This document shows positions 11,516 through 22,875 of a stretch of 64,000 nt of DNA, one piece after another; position 1 is the first letter of the stretch; each line of letters opens with the position of its first letter. The position numbers and the translations under genes were made by a program. The stretch is from Phlebopus portentosus (Eukaryota; Basidiomycota; Agaricomycetes; Boletales; Boletinellaceae), in assembly GCA_037892935.1 (NCBI GenBank), contig JAYXKI010000007.1, positions 434,001 through 498,000 on the forward strand. Direction: 5' to 3'. The notes below the pieces were generated by a model. The model was not told where the DNA came from, did not search any database, and was given only the letters and a program-made list of their open reading frames with translations.

Positions 11516-13027
11516 TGAAAGGAAGTGAGTCATCATTCGAACCGAAGTCTAAATTGCAGTTTTGCCTTACGCACTCTTTTTGTTGCTTTCAATCCTCCCA
11601 AATTGCATGTCCACACCCGCGTCAACGGCTTGTTCGACGGCACGCTGGAAGGTAACCTCGGGTTGCAGACCGTACATCCACGGAGATTCAAATTCCGCAT
11701 ATATATCTCTAAGTTCTCCACAGCAGTTCCCGTTTCAAAAGCAACAAATCGAACAGATTCTTCTCGGCGGACACCATTATGTTCCTTCTAGGCTCATGAA
11801 ATCCCGGTTATGATGAGTTGTTGGAGAGCGGAGGATCGAAGTCGTAGCCCGATATTTTTCCATTTGGCAAAGGTAGGAAGCGGTATGCAGAGCTCCCTCA
11901 AATGAGAGAATTCTTCCAGAGTGACGTCGTCAAACTTTGATCCACCGATATCATGCGCCGCGATCGTGAGGCGCTCGAGAGTGTCTTTATATCGCAGTAT
12001 ACCCCGTCGGAAAAGTCGACAACGCCTTCGTAATCACCATCGAGAAATTCTATGACGCGGCGCTTGTTGGAATATGGTGGGAAGCTAAAGTACTGCTGAC
12101 TGATTTTGCAGTGCCTGATACAAAACCTGCTCAAATGCGGCATCCGCGGCCATCCTATCCCGTGTTTCATCGAGGTAGATGAGCCAAGTATATATTCGTG
12201 ATCAATTCCTGTAAAGCGGGAAGGCACAACTAGGACGAAAAGACCAACTTGTCACCACAGGGTAGACCGTTAGGTAGCGTGATTTCTAAACTGGTGAGTT
12301 TCACTATCCGGGACGCATCAAGACCAATCGTGTCAATAACTGTCTATCACAGCAGAGGGAGCCATCGGACGGTCTTCGAAAGTATAGCCGAGATCAGTTG
12401 GTGCATAAGCGACGTACCAATTCAAGATTCTCCGTCTCCGATCGTGACATCTCCATATGCAATAAGGATTCGTAACGGATCGAGTGTACTAAATGTCTCA
12501 GGCGCGGATGCTTTGTTATCGTATTTGCGAATGAGGCGAGTCTCGTAGGAGACCGTACAATCACATCGTCAAACAACATAGGAGTCGCAATCAACCGGCA
12601 GACGAGCGCCAAAGAATGAAGTAACGCAATGGGTTTCCAGTCCAATAACGACGACCTGCCCCTACCATATCTAGGGCAAGCGCAAAGATCTCCAATAAAA
12701 TCTCCAATGGCTTAGTTCCCAGCCATTTTCCAAGCGCCTCCTAAACGGTAAGCCATTCTCCACTTGGTTCCCTTGGTCAGTATTGCTGCCACCGTTCCTC
12801 TCGTCGGAAATGATTTCGTCAGATACCTCATCAGGTAAGCCTTCCAGTTCTTCGGTCGAGACACCATCCTCGCATTCGTGACTCGGGATCGTTTCGGCGG
12901 ACAGGTGACCTTCACGGTGTTTCCTAGGATTCGTGAGTTGAGGGCGATGACCGAAGTTTCTGAGGTTCCTTGGAGTAATCTTGAGACGCAATGATTCGAG
13001 AATACGAGAAATCTTCGAAAGTTTCAT
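11516..13027 (-). pseudogene. Decayed F-box-like paralogue (copy 1 of 4)
   Basis: Pieces match the intact neighbours in order but lie in different frames. The start MKLSKISRILESLRLKI (13027) matches copy 2. The F-box core PLEILLEIFALAL appears near 12690 in a shifted frame. SLALVCRLIATPMLFDDVIV lies at 12645-12394, followed by RLCTN and an in-frame stop. IVKLTSLEITLPNGLPCGDK lies near 12290 in another frame, WPRMPHLSRFCIRH in 12227-11898, LREL(C)IPLPTF near 11870, and a remnant of the C-terminal DFG segment near 11530. At least four frame changes or stops are needed, too many for introns, since the intact paralogues have none here. This is a pseudogene. Confidence 0.8.
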
Positions 13028-13371
13028 ATTGAAAGATGAGAGAGCGCGAATAAGTCACTGGTGCTGGTTCTGTGAGGGATATGAACGACCTTGTGATCCT
13101 TTATTTGTGCAATCGAGGGCAAGTCGGGCCACCATCATCTTCTTGTTCTGCCGGCAAAAGAGAACGTAGTGTAAAGCACAGCTTCTCATGATAATAGAAG
13201 CGACAAACTTGCATGTAGCATCCTGACCATTCGTTATTTGTCGGCGCCATCTTCGGGACTTCGAGCCACTGCTGCCAAAAGCGGTAGCAAAAGTCGAGGT
13301 GACAGTAACCAGGCTTGTTTCTCGTCGTCTGGGCAAATGGCCACGATGCGTACAATGATGGCCCGTGAGTA
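13028..13371. other. Region upstream of decayed F-box copy 1
   Basis: Open frames on both strands overlap and match nothing. The stretch ends at the left inverted repeat of the element at 13372. Nothing further is supported. Confidence 0.4.
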
Positions 13372-13954
13372 AGGGCCTGTTCGGCTGCACGAAATCGCGA
13401 AATTTCAACTTGGCTCTATCTCTACATGACAAGTGTTCCCATTCAAATCGTGGGAATTTTCTCCTCAACCTTGTCTCTTCAAAACCCAAACCCTCACTTT
13501 TGCAGAGGACCCGTAGAACTACATTGCACACCTGTAAAAAAAGTATTTCTATGAATAGATTATTTTTGCAGTTTGTAATTTATTTTTTTGTGGTTGTGTT
13601 GTGTTGTGTGGGTGAGAAACCGCGGATTAGAGAAAAACAGGTCTGACCTCTTTTCCAACTTGAGGCCAGAGTTTGGCAGGGAGACGCGAGATCATAACTT
13701 GAAATCATGATTTCAGATCATGCAGCAACAGAACAGTGCCTGATTTTGGTGTGATCTCCGATGACGACCACACTTTCTTTACTGTATATGGCAGGTCTAT
13801 CTGATTCTCAAGTTCACAGCGGGCAAATTGTTATTCAGACCTGGAATAAATCCATTTTGTTATTTCAAATTTCATTTCCCATCTAGTTATGAATTTATTC
13901 CAAGTCTAAATAACAGTTTGCCCGCTGTGGTCGAGGTGCAGCCGAACAGGCCCT
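13372..13954. mobile_element. Non-autonomous terminal-inverted-repeat element (MITE), possibly hAT-like
   Basis: The ends are perfect 19 bp inverted repeats, AGGGCCTGTTCGGCTGCAC at 13372-13390 and its complement at 13936-13954. The flanking octamers CGTGAGTA (13364-13371) and AAAGAGTA (13955-13962) agree at five of eight positions, fitting a worn 8 bp target duplication as made by hAT transposases. The interior has no credible coding frame, so the element would need a transposase from elsewhere. A second inverted repeat is nested inside (13815-13851 against 13893-13929). The hAT assignment is an inference from repeat and duplication length. Confidence 0.7.
13815..13929. repeat. Nested fold-back repeat inside the MITE
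   Basis: Arms 13815-13851 and 13893-13929 are inverted copies matching at 34 of 37 positions, separated by 41 bases. All three mismatches are C/T transitions. The right arm ends six bases before the right terminal repeat of the enclosing element. It could form a long hairpin or mark a nested small element. Confidence 0.8.
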
Positions 13955-14330
13955 AAAGAGTAAGATCGCGCGCGTGCCACCAGGCCATAGAGTTCGGAGC
14001 TTTCCGAAATAAGAACGTAAGTAAATGACGTAATCAAGGTGTTCTGAGCTTGCGTGCTTGCGTGCGACTTGATCTGTAATTCTCAAATGAGTTGATCTAA
14101 GGTGTGAAATTATTTGAGTAATATTCAATACTGTTAAAATGAATTGAAAGCTACAAGGATGTGCAGTAAGTAGCTAAACTCTGGATCCCAGGGTGGGTCC
14201 CAATCCGTCGCACTCCCTGTATCGTGACGATCTTAGAGAGTGGTTCGCACGGGCAGCCCTGTGTGCAGAAGGGAAAAAACACTTCTGACTGGTCTCTGCT
14301 ATATGCGCAGCAATGCGTTCGTATTCAGCC
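13955..14330. other. Intergenic region between MITE and F-box copy 2
   Basis: This is the 3' flank of copy 2. No gene, repeat or RNA is recognised. Confidence 0.4.
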
Positions 14331-15896
14331 TCAGTCGAGATCTCTCTCGGATTTCCTTGAAGATAAACGCATCAGCTTGATGCACGGCACGGAATAACCA
14401 TGGCACGACTCACTTTCCTCATTTCTGATTAGCCCAAAATCCAGCTTTATGCCTCTTTCTCTCGCTGCTTTAATGGCCCGGGAAAATTTGATGATCGGTT
14501 GGAGGTACGTCATCCAAGGAGAGTCCAACATTACTCGCACGTGCTTCAGGTGACTGAGATATTCGGCACTGCATTCCTCCTCCAGAAACTCGGTCAGTCT
14601 CCTTTCGAAGGGTTCCATGCAGTATCGCCATGGTTCCTTAAAGGCCGTCTCGGGAGAGCCAGATATAATGAGACGTTGCAGGCTACCGGGGAAACGAAAT
14701 CTGGTCGTCACTCCAAAAGTAAAGACCGGTACACAGATTTCGGTCAAAGATATGAAGTCGTCAAGTAGGACTTCATGATAGAAAATATCGCCTATGTCAG
14801 CCGCCGTCACCGTAATTGACTCGAGGGTGTTCGCATAGCGCCGAAGTTCAGTTCCGAACAAATCGTCAACATTTAAGTAGGATCCTCCAAGGAATTCTAT
14901 GATGCGTAGTTCGTCCGAGAGCATAGGAAGATTGAAACGCCGGTGTGCAATGAACCAATTTTTTATACAGAGTCTCGTCAATCGTGGCATATACGGCCAT
15001 TCCAATTTGTGCTCTTTTCCAGTTCTTCTGTTCCACTCCCGATGCTGAACATCCAGGATTAGCTCCCGCAGTGAGGGAAGAGACATGCTGCCCGAGAATA
15101 TCAGCTTGGAGACACAAGGCATACCTTCGGGTAGCTGGACTTCGAGACTAGTAAGCTTCTTTACGTCTAACGCGCTAAGATTGTTTGCATTCAGAGCAGC
15201 TCTGTCGCAGCATAATGTTTTGCCCGGTGGCCTTTTGATCGAACGGTAAGAGAGGTTGGTGCATAGACGATAAACCTGCTCGAGGTTCTGTATCTCTGTT
15301 GGCGACATTTCTACCCTCCCAGATTTGAACCATATACCATAATACTGGAAGGTTTTGACTATTGGTCGTAAACACCAGTATCTCGTCACTGCAGCCGTGA
15401 ATGAGGAGAGCGCTGCGGAAGAGGATAAGTATACCTCTTTGTACAACATGGGCGTCACAACCAAGCACCACGTCTTACAAACGAGTGCCAAAGAACAAAG
15501 GTGAGGTTGTACACTGGTTCGCCTGTCCGTTATTGACGTGTGATTATTGCTGAGCAGGAGAATTTCCAGAAAGATAATCGAGGGAAGACGCTGTATGGAA
15601 TAGTGGTCCTGACGACCATGAGACGATAGGTTGTTTTCCGAGCGGCTTTCGGTTAGAAAAGCGTTCCTGAAGGTATCACGAAATGTATCGATGGAGTCGT
15701 CTTGTTCGTAAACGTCGTCAGCGAAGTCGTCGACCAGAACGTTATCGTGGCATTCGTGTCGGGGGGTTGCGTCGCCGGAAAGACCCTGCCCGTGGGTGTC
15801 ATCTGGATGCGGCTGTTTGGAGGGACAATTGCGATTTCTATTTCTTTTATAACTGATCTTGAGACGCAAAGATCTGAAAATGCGCGAAAGCTTCAT
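14331..15896 (-). CDS. F-box-like protein (copy 2 of 4), intact
   Basis: Uninterrupted single-exon frame of 521 residues. The N-terminus (MKLSRIFRSLRLKI) is basic, followed by an acidic and polar linker. An F-box-like core, RLPSIIFLEILLLS, lies at about residues 103-116, and SLALVCKTWCLVVTPMLYKE follows. This order (F-box, then an alpha-helical region with leucine-rich spacing) is typical of the expanded basidiomycete F-box families, which recruit targets to SCF ubiquitin ligases through Skp1. Later conserved blocks shared with the other copies include LTSLEVQLPEGMPC, WPYMPRLTRLCIKNW and RIIEFLGGSY. The target is unknown. Compared with copy 4 it has an extra N-terminal 75 residues. Confidence 0.75.
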   Translation of the reverse strand: MKLSRIFRSLRLKISYKRNRNRNCPSKQPHPDDTHGQGLSGDATPRHECHDNVLVDDFADDVYEQDDSIDTFRDTFRNAFLTESRSENNLSSHGRQDHYSIQRLPSIIFLEILLLSNNHTSITDRRTSVQPHLCSLALVCKTWCLVVTPMLYKEVYLSSSAALSSFTAAVTRYWCLRPIVKTFQYYGIWFKSGRVEMSPTEIQNLEQVYRLCTNLSYRSIKRPPGKTLCCDRAALNANNLSALDVKKLTSLEVQLPEGMPCVSKLIFSGSMSLPSLRELILDVQHREWNRRTGKEHKLEWPYMPRLTRLCIKNWFIAHRRFNLPMLSDELRIIEFLGGSYLNVDDLFGTELRRYANTLESITVTAADIGDIFYHEVLLDDFISLTEICVPVFTFGVTTRFRFPGSLQRLIISGSPETAFKEPWRYCMEPFERRLTEFLEEECSAEYLSHLKHVRVMLDSPWMTYLQPIIKFSRAIKAARERGIKLDFGLIRNEESESCHGYSVPCIKLMRLSSRKSERDLD

Positions 15897-16647
15897 ATGA
15901 GTGTCGTGACCGAGCAGTAGAGAAATTTGCTGATGTCGGTGCTGGAATGTCGACAGGAACGATCCTGCAAATTGGCAGCGGTCTTATTTATCCCACTGAC
16001 AAGATTCCAAGCCACAAACTCCTTCTTGTAACAAGGTGGGTACTGTTCACAAGTAGATAAGGTCGACACAGCTTCACATGGCCATATTTTCAGGCCTACA
16101 AAACCGACAAATGATAGTTGTAGTGTAACGGCCATGTGTCATCTGAAGAACAACAATAAGGAGTGGGCCAAAGTCGCTCACATTTTTCAGAGGAAAATGT
16201 AGAATAGAACAAGCAACGTCGACCCGGAATTTGCCGGGTACAAAAGCGACATGCTGTTGCCCAGTTTCGCCGTTTGGCATTACATGCTATCGAAGATACT
16301 GGAAGGACCAGGATCAAGTTTCACTGAGAAATATAGTGAGATAGAAGAAGGTCAATAGAAGTTAAACAGCATTTGCCACAGAAAACTGATGGCAAATGTA
16401 TCATTGCGATGCGCAACTCTACCATGAGTTTTTACATGTTTACATGGCCTAGACGCTACAGAGGTTAAGAGACAGATAGAATTTCATTGTTCAAGCGCCG
16501 TCCTCGCAAAGCACTAATACGAGGCTCTAAATGATTGCGCAAGGAGCAACCGACATTTTCTTCATCTACGCGGAGAATATCCATTTCAATTTGGAACTTC
16601 TAGCCTTATCTTCTTTCTTTCCCTTGGGAGGAACTTGTCGCATAATA
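15897..16647. other. Intergenic region between F-box copies 2 and 3
   Basis: Probable promoter of copy 2 and 3' flank of copy 3. Overlapping short frames at 15893-16317 are not supported by homology to the paralogues. Confidence 0.4.
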
Positions 16648-17966
16648 TCAACAATCATGATTATTTCGGGTACGCTTCATAAAAGCAAAGAGAAACTCAC
16701 CTTCGGGTATGAAATAGCCAAATTTTAATTCGACATGCGCCCTGTCTGCCGCTCTCCGTGCATCCGCAAAAAAATCATCATGCAGTAACCGTTGAGAAGC
16801 AATGATCAATCGCACATATTTCAGGTAACGGTAGTCCCCTCCCCACCCCGCAAGCTCCAGAAACCTGGTCAATCTTTCGTTGACAATTTGTAGTATCTTT
16901 TCATCGTTTTCGACGAACTTTTTTGCTGGGTCTCCAGAAACAACGAATCGTCGAATGTTGTAGGGCATTTTGCACTTATACCACCTCGCGAAGGCCAGAA
17001 ATGGTACACAGACTTCGGTTAGACCGCTGAAGTGACAAAGCTGGCCACATCAGTTGCCGTGATAACGAGCGACTCCAAGGACTTGGCATAGCGCCAGATG
17101 TCTCGATAGAAAAAGGTTTTCACAGATGAGTAATCCCCGCCGAGAAGCTCTATAATGTGTATGTTATTGGAGTGCTCGGGAAAGCTGAAACACCCATCCA
17201 TGACGTGTAAATTCTTAATGCAAAGCCTCGCAAGGGCTGGCATCCGTGGCCACTGCATGAGATGCTCATGGACATCATGAGTATCGACATGCTCCGGAGA
17301 AGTCTTGCAATGACCGACATTCACGATCAAATCGCGCAGAACAGGTAACTTAAGACCAGATGATAGGATCGGCTCGGTACAGAATGGCATTCCTTGAGGT
17401 AGATCAATCTCGAGGTGCGTAAGGTTCTCTAGACTAATCGCGCCGAGGCAAGTTGTTCTTATGATTTCTCCTTCAGAAGACGGGAAATTATCACGGGGCC
17501 TTTGCACGGTCAACGAGGTGAGGTTACCGCACGCGAGATGAATACGCTCGATGTTGCATGCATCCAAGTGCGATACCTTGATCTGTCCGTATCTAAACAT
17601 GCTGTTGGAATAATGAAGATAGCGGACCATCGGTTGTAGATGAGGATATTTCGTTACAGCTTTCGCGAGGGATGCCAGGGCATCTGAGGACGATAGGTAT
17701 ATCTCTTCGTAAAGTAAGGGAGTCGCAACTTGATAGAGCTCATAGCACGAGCTGGCTAAGTTTCGGAAGAAAGGCTGCACGCGGTCCATCCTACCCTTCA
17801 TTGGTATCTCCTGTTTGCGAAGGTACCTTTCAACGATGAACGTAGTCAAGAAATGTTTGAAAATTTCTTCCGTGATCTGAATGGGAAATCTGCAGTTCCA
17901 GTTGCCCTGAGAAGGCTCTTGTAGACGTGTTTTGTGCTGTTCGCGGACCTTCTTGAAATGATTCAT
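16648..17966 (-). pseudogene. F-box-like paralogue (copy 3 of 4) with an internal frameshift
   Basis: The first 315 codons (17966-17019) are open. They carry an F-box-like core (RFPIQITEEIFKHFL, residues 26-40) and the shared blocks FFRNLASSCYELYQVATPLL, LTHLEIDLPQGMPF and WPRMPALARLCIKN. The frame then stops right after SLVITATDVASF. The neighbouring frame resumes immediately with FSGLTEVCVPFLAF and runs to MPYNIRRFVVSGDP and the C-terminal KFGYFIPEGE, matching the paralogues. Against copy 2, about eight residues are also missing at the junction. No GT-AG intron fits there. The gene therefore looks broken by a small deletion; a truncated 315-residue product remains possible. Confidence 0.7.
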
Positions 17967-18890
17967 GTAGAGAAGTAACTAGACGAGACACTGTAGAGGG
18001 GGCTTCGAGACAATCGTTATAAAAATGCATCTTTATCACTGCTTCTGACAATAACGTCGGCCATCAACGGGGCCAAGAAGCTGTACACACCGGGACATAA
18101 GCAGAGCGTCATCTTTACTGGCGATACAACGACATCAGGCCATCCCCGGCCGCCACGGCAACGCCATTGGACTACAATCATAAAGCTATCCACAACGGCG
18201 AATGACGAGGAGACAAGAGGCCTAAGCATCATCCGGTTTTGATAAATTACCTACAGTAAACGAAACAACGGCCCAATGAACTAGGTTCCCGATCCAGAGG
18301 AAAAGAACGAACAAGTGGCTGAAGCCTTGAATTTGAATGAGACTGACCCAGTTGCTTTGATAATACAGCCTGAGGATCGTCTCCTCCCGGTTTGGGGAAA
18401 TGATTTGCATTGCACTTCTAAAGAAGGTGAGCGCTTTTGCCTTACTTCACCGAAACATAAACAAAGGGAGGGTCGCAAAAATTCATAAAATCCAGATCAA
18501 CATAAAATCCTCAGAAAACACGTTGCAGTAGCGGAGCAAGAGACCATTGACAGGCGCCGACTCGGATCATCTCCCACAATCGTGGTGATGAAGACTTCAC
18601 TAACGCCGCTCAGTAATATTTCAGTACAACGCAGACGATTAACACAGGACAGATGTGTAGGATTTTTTTTTTTTTTTGATTTGAATCAACCCTGGATTGA
18701 AACGTAGGACGAATAGAGTACAAGCGGTCCCGGCACTAATATACGGAAGCGATGTCAATTGTCTACTGAAACTTCCGTTCTAATCTCGGACACTTGTCGT
18801 GTAATCTCTGTTCCCAATTTTCTAAAGTAGTATCTTCCAGAATGAGCAAAATCGGTTAATTCTTGCGACACTCTTGACTAGAACTGAATA
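17967..18890. other. Intergenic region between F-box copies 3 and 4
   Basis: No supported gene. A 16-base run of T lies near 18663-18678. The open frames at 18017-18478 are short, overlap one another and match no paralogue. Confidence 0.4.
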
Positions 18891-20210
18891 TTACTCACTT
18901 TCTCTGCCTCGAAGAAGACCGATCTTGAATGTTACTCCCTTGAGACGCGCCTTCCACTTCACTTCGCCAAATGTTATGGCGGGATTTGGCTGCTGCAGTA
19001 AAGGCGATCGGACCATCAAATGAATCTCCTTTAATCTCCACAGGTACCCATAGCTCGTTTTGTGCAGAAGAGCATAATCTAGACCCTTTTCAACCCTCTG
19101 AAGTATGGCTTCGTCCATTTCCTCGTAGTTTTTCTCCGGGCAGCCAGCGAGAATAAGTTTCTCCAGCCTGCAAGGAAGCGAGTATGTTCGAGTGGCTCTG
19201 ATGGCTGTCAGCGGGATGCAGAGCTCTACAATGGACGTATAAGGACTGAGATTTACTCGATCGGAGTAAAATCCGGGATCGTTAACCCTAAACGCGGTGA
19301 TAATAACGCACTCCAAAGTGTGCCTGTAACCCATAAGGACTAGACCGAAAAGCTGCTCGATCGTGGAATAGTCTCCGCCAAGAAGCTCGAGGATGCGAAT
19401 TCGATTCGAATGTTGCGGAAGATTGAAATGCCCGTGAACAGCGTGCCAGTTCTTGATGCAAAGCCTGGTAAGCTGCGGCATGCATGGCCATTCCATACGC
19501 TCCTTCAGGAAAGCCCAAGGAAGAACACGTTTGTGAGCTTCGTCTGGAAGTACTTCAGTACCCTGTACGTCTAAGGTCAGCTCCTGAAGGGCAGGAAGAA
19601 TTAAGTCTGATGAAAATATCAGCCTAGTGTCGCATGGCACTCCATCGGGGAGCACAATTTCAAGACGTGTGAGCTCGATTAACCTCGCTGAATCGAGGCC
19701 AATGTTGCTTAGAACCTCGCTGTCAACGGAAGGGAACATCGCCAGCGGCCTTCGCGCGGTGAATGCATTCAGATTGGTGCATGCGCGATACACACGGTTT
19801 ACGTTCCAAACCTCCACCTGAGACATCTCGATCATCCCGGACTCGAACATGGACCCATAATAATGGAAGGAGTGCACCAGTGGTCGCAAATACGGGTATT
19901 TGGTCACTGCCCTAGCAAAGGCGGCCAGAGCACGTGGGGACGACATATAGGCTTCACAGTATATCATGGGCGTTACCACAACGTACCAACCACGGCATAC
20001 GCGCGCCCATTTACGAAGGAGAGGCTGTATTGTACGGTTTCTGTCCTTCATGATAGACACAACGTCGCCAAGATGAACGGTCTTCAGGGCGATCTCGAAA
20101 ATGATTTCCAGAATCTCTACGGGAAGGCTGTGATCCCAGTCCGCTACTGGAAGCTTCTTGAAGCGCATTGCATATGATATACGGGTCATAGAGGATCGAT
20201 TCATCTTCAA
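18891..20210 (-). CDS. F-box-like protein (copy 4 of 4), intact
   Basis: Single-exon frame of 439 residues. This copy has the clearest F-box core, SLPVEILEIIFEIAL at about residues 28-42, followed by RVCRGWYVVVTPMIYCEAYM. The shared blocks RLIELTRLEIVLPDGVPC, WPCMPQLTRLCIKNW and RIRILELLGGDYS follow in the same order as in copies 2 and 3. It ends with KIGLLRGRESE, equal to the region where copy 2 carries KLDFGLIRNEESE. Likely a substrate receptor for an SCF ubiquitin ligase; the target is unknown. Confidence 0.75.
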   Translation of the reverse strand: MKMNRSSMTRISYAMRFKKLPVADWDHSLPVEILEIIFEIALKTVHLGDVVSIMKDRNRTIQPLLRKWARVCRGWYVVVTPMIYCEAYMSSPRALAAFARAVTKYPYLRPLVHSFHYYGSMFESGMIEMSQVEVWNVNRVYRACTNLNAFTARRPLAMFPSVDSEVLSNIGLDSARLIELTRLEIVLPDGVPCDTRLIFSSDLILPALQELTLDVQGTEVLPDEAHKRVLPWAFLKERMEWPCMPQLTRLCIKNWHAVHGHFNLPQHSNRIRILELLGGDYSTIEQLFGLVLMGYRHTLECVIITAFRVNDPGFYSDRVNLSPYTSIVELCIPLTAIRATRTYSLPCRLEKLILAGCPEKNYEEMDEAILQRVEKGLDYALLHKTSYGYLWRLKEIHLMVRSPLLQQPNPAITFGEVKWKARLKGVTFKIGLLRGRESE

Positions 20211-21128
20211 GAGCGCGAGTTAGAAGATATAGACAGCACGATACGAGAAATTGATGTTGGAAGGAGTTCGTGTGGTGATCGTCTCAGAAGCTGTTTCTTT
20301 ATCTGCAGTACGCGTAACAACAGATTGAGAGGGCCACATACTACTAGGTTACCATCGGAACTCACATTGTTACGCAGAGCGTACTCAGTGTAGCCCTTCC
20401 GACCTGCATTTTCTGGCATTGCACCGGCCTGGCAGTGTGCTGCCGTTTCGATACTATGCGGAATTCCACAAAAGTAGATAATAACCTATCTTGCGAGACA
20501 GACCTGTCATTATTCACGGAAATACCAGGCCTGTTCAATCAACAATAGATCGCTGCGGCCAAAGTGCATTTCAGTAGAGAACAAGAAGCGGCTTTGACCT
20601 CCATCGGAAAGTTCCGATGTCTCACGCCGCCATTTCACAATTTCACTAACTGGAGTTAATTTTCAGGTAGTCTACGAGTGAGCTAGTCGAGCTAAATTTG
20701 AGGGAAGAAACGTAATGATCGTAGATAGTCGCGAGATGGGCCAAAAGATGCTTCGCAGAAGAGTTTAAATTTGAACGTCCGCAGATTTGCAGGCACAAAC
20801 TGATACGCCTCCGGCCTAAGGAAGATGTCATCAATCCATGAGACTATCCCTGTCTATATGGGTTTCCGGCAGTCTAGAGCTACTGATAATCGCTTCATTC
20901 AAATCGATTCACAAAAGCAAGATACAAAAAAAAAGTCAATACTGAAGTTATTGTCTATTAGACACTGAATGAATGATAATTGAAGATACAAGATATGTAT
21001 CAACAACAACAGATCCTGCATGTCATATCAACTAGTCGTACAGTTAATCGTCACAGTCAACGTGAATAGCAATGTCGTACGGAATCTACAAGACCTCCGT
21101 GGGAAGGCATATTGCGCAATCAAACAAC
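20211..21128. other. Intergenic region, F-box copy 4 to methyltransferase
   Basis: This is the upstream region of copy 4 and the downstream region of the methyltransferase. Small frames (20207-20419, 20646-20834) show no family features. An A-rich run lies near 20926-20934. Nothing else is supported. Confidence 0.4.
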
Positions 21129-22875
21129 TCAGCAATCGCCCGCGGGCACTTTCTTGACGGCCCATGCGACGTTCCATTTCAGAGACCACGTCTCCGGAGC
21201 GTTGCAAACGTGCATCTCTACACGAGCGCGTGCTAGCCAGTCGTCGACCGTCTCTTCCGAAATACCGGCGGAGAGGAGTATGTGTCTACTTGCTGTGAGA
21301 TAATTCTGAAACCGTGCACCAATAGGTCAGCCGAGTACGAAAGAAGAGAGAATAGTCAAGGACTAGGACTCACGCTAATGTTCCGACCCGTAAGCCTCGT
21401 CAGCTCCTCCTCAATCTCGTTCTGCTCAATAGAAGCGGCCTCCATGTTTTGTCTGTTCAATATCAATGGACTATAGTATGCCTTTTCACCAAGGAACTCC
21501 ATCTGGTCCTCTTGGCGTATAAGCCACCCGATGTGTTCACCGCCTGCATGTTCTGGATCCTGAGTAGCGGAAATGACTCGCCCGATGACTTGGGAAAGCC
21601 AATTAGACACCCAGCTCCCGTGCATTTCTTGTCCGACTTCGTTGGATACCTGGAACTGTGGGGAGGATGCGGGTGGGACATGAGATCCGTCGGGTGCGTA
21701 TAGGTGGAAATTGCCGTCGGATAGGAGGATTAGGCCACCTATAAGGGGAAGAATTATTAATGGGTGAAGTAGAAAACATCATACTTCTACAAAGACTTAC
21801 CTGGCTTTAGTACCTTTGCTATCTCTCGCATGAGTTGTATTCTGTCCACAAGCTACATAGGCGTAGTAGAGTGCCCATTAGTACAGATTCGAATGTTTCA
21901 AAGGAGTAAAGGGCGGGAGTAATTCAGTGCGAACGAAATGGTGACGTACGTGACCAGCAACACATCGACAGTGAACCAAATCGAATGATTCTCGATATGC
22001 ATCGAGACCCTTGGTCAGGTCCGTAGTAACGAAGCTACATATTTCAGAACGATAAAGATGGTCAGTATAATCAAGAAAGATGCGGGCAAATGAGAATGTA
22101 ACAGTTAGAAAAGAAAATTATGTTGACCTGCAATTAGGCGGGAAGAAGCTTTTCCTGAACATCGTCAGATAGTAGCACCCAAATATTAATTAGAACCGAC
22201 CCATTCCGCACTAAAACATTTGTACTTACTGCAATTTGGGTTCAGCTAGATCTAACCCGACGACCATGGCGTGCGGATACATTGCGGCCATCTCCGCTGC
22301 CCTATAGAAAACAAGCAATATTCTCAGCAATTCAGTTCTTTCACCGCGCATTAGACCACCACCCCTTCACCCGGCTCCCGTTTCATTGACCCAGCACCCT
22401 CTTTATTAAAACAGGAGTGTACATCGCCCGGTGGGGGGGCTGAGATAAAAATGGAACGATTAACCGACCAGATGCCGGAGCCTGATCCTAAGTCTAGAAC
22501 GGCGGGCGAAGCATTGCCGTCCTCCAAGCTGGACCGATCGGGGTGGAGTAAACGTTGTATCACGTTTTCGACCTCTGGGGGGTAAAGTCCCGTTCCACCG
22601 AGCATGAGCTTCCAAATGCGGTGCTGCAACGTCAATCGCTAGAGAAACGCCCAGCGTCAGTCATAGTAAGGAGGACATGTAAAGAAAGGTACACTGACGT
22701 CGTGTTCTTCTGCGTCTGCGGGAAGCTTGTAGACCTGAGGAAGGAAACAAGTCGACTGCCATCAACACCAGACTAGAGTCAACTTTGGAAAACGTACATC
22801 GCTCTGTATATTCATGCCTCTCCCGTAGACATCTCTTAATCCCTCCGACGATCTCGAAAGCGTGGCAACAGACAT
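21129..22875 (-). CDS. SAM-dependent class I methyltransferase
   Basis: Soluble methyltransferase of the type common in mushroom genomes; the substrate is unknown. About nine short exons join by GT-AG sites. From the start at 22875: MSVATLSRSSEGLRDVYGRG, then VYKLPADAEEHD, then RLTLQHRIWKLMLGGTGLYP and motif I, VLDLGSGSGIW. The next exon gives AAEMAAMYPHAMVVGLDLAE, with the acidic residue that usually holds the SAM ribose. DLVHCRCVAGH and LMREIAKVLKPGG follow as motifs for the later Rossmann strands. The C-terminal exon ends WAVKKVPAGDC with TGA at 21129-21131. It lies head-to-head with VPS16. Confidence 0.85.

Noticed and set aside
13055..13646. Overlapping frames at the left end of the MITE
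   Set aside because: They cross the terminal repeat and match neither the F-box paralogues nor a transposase.
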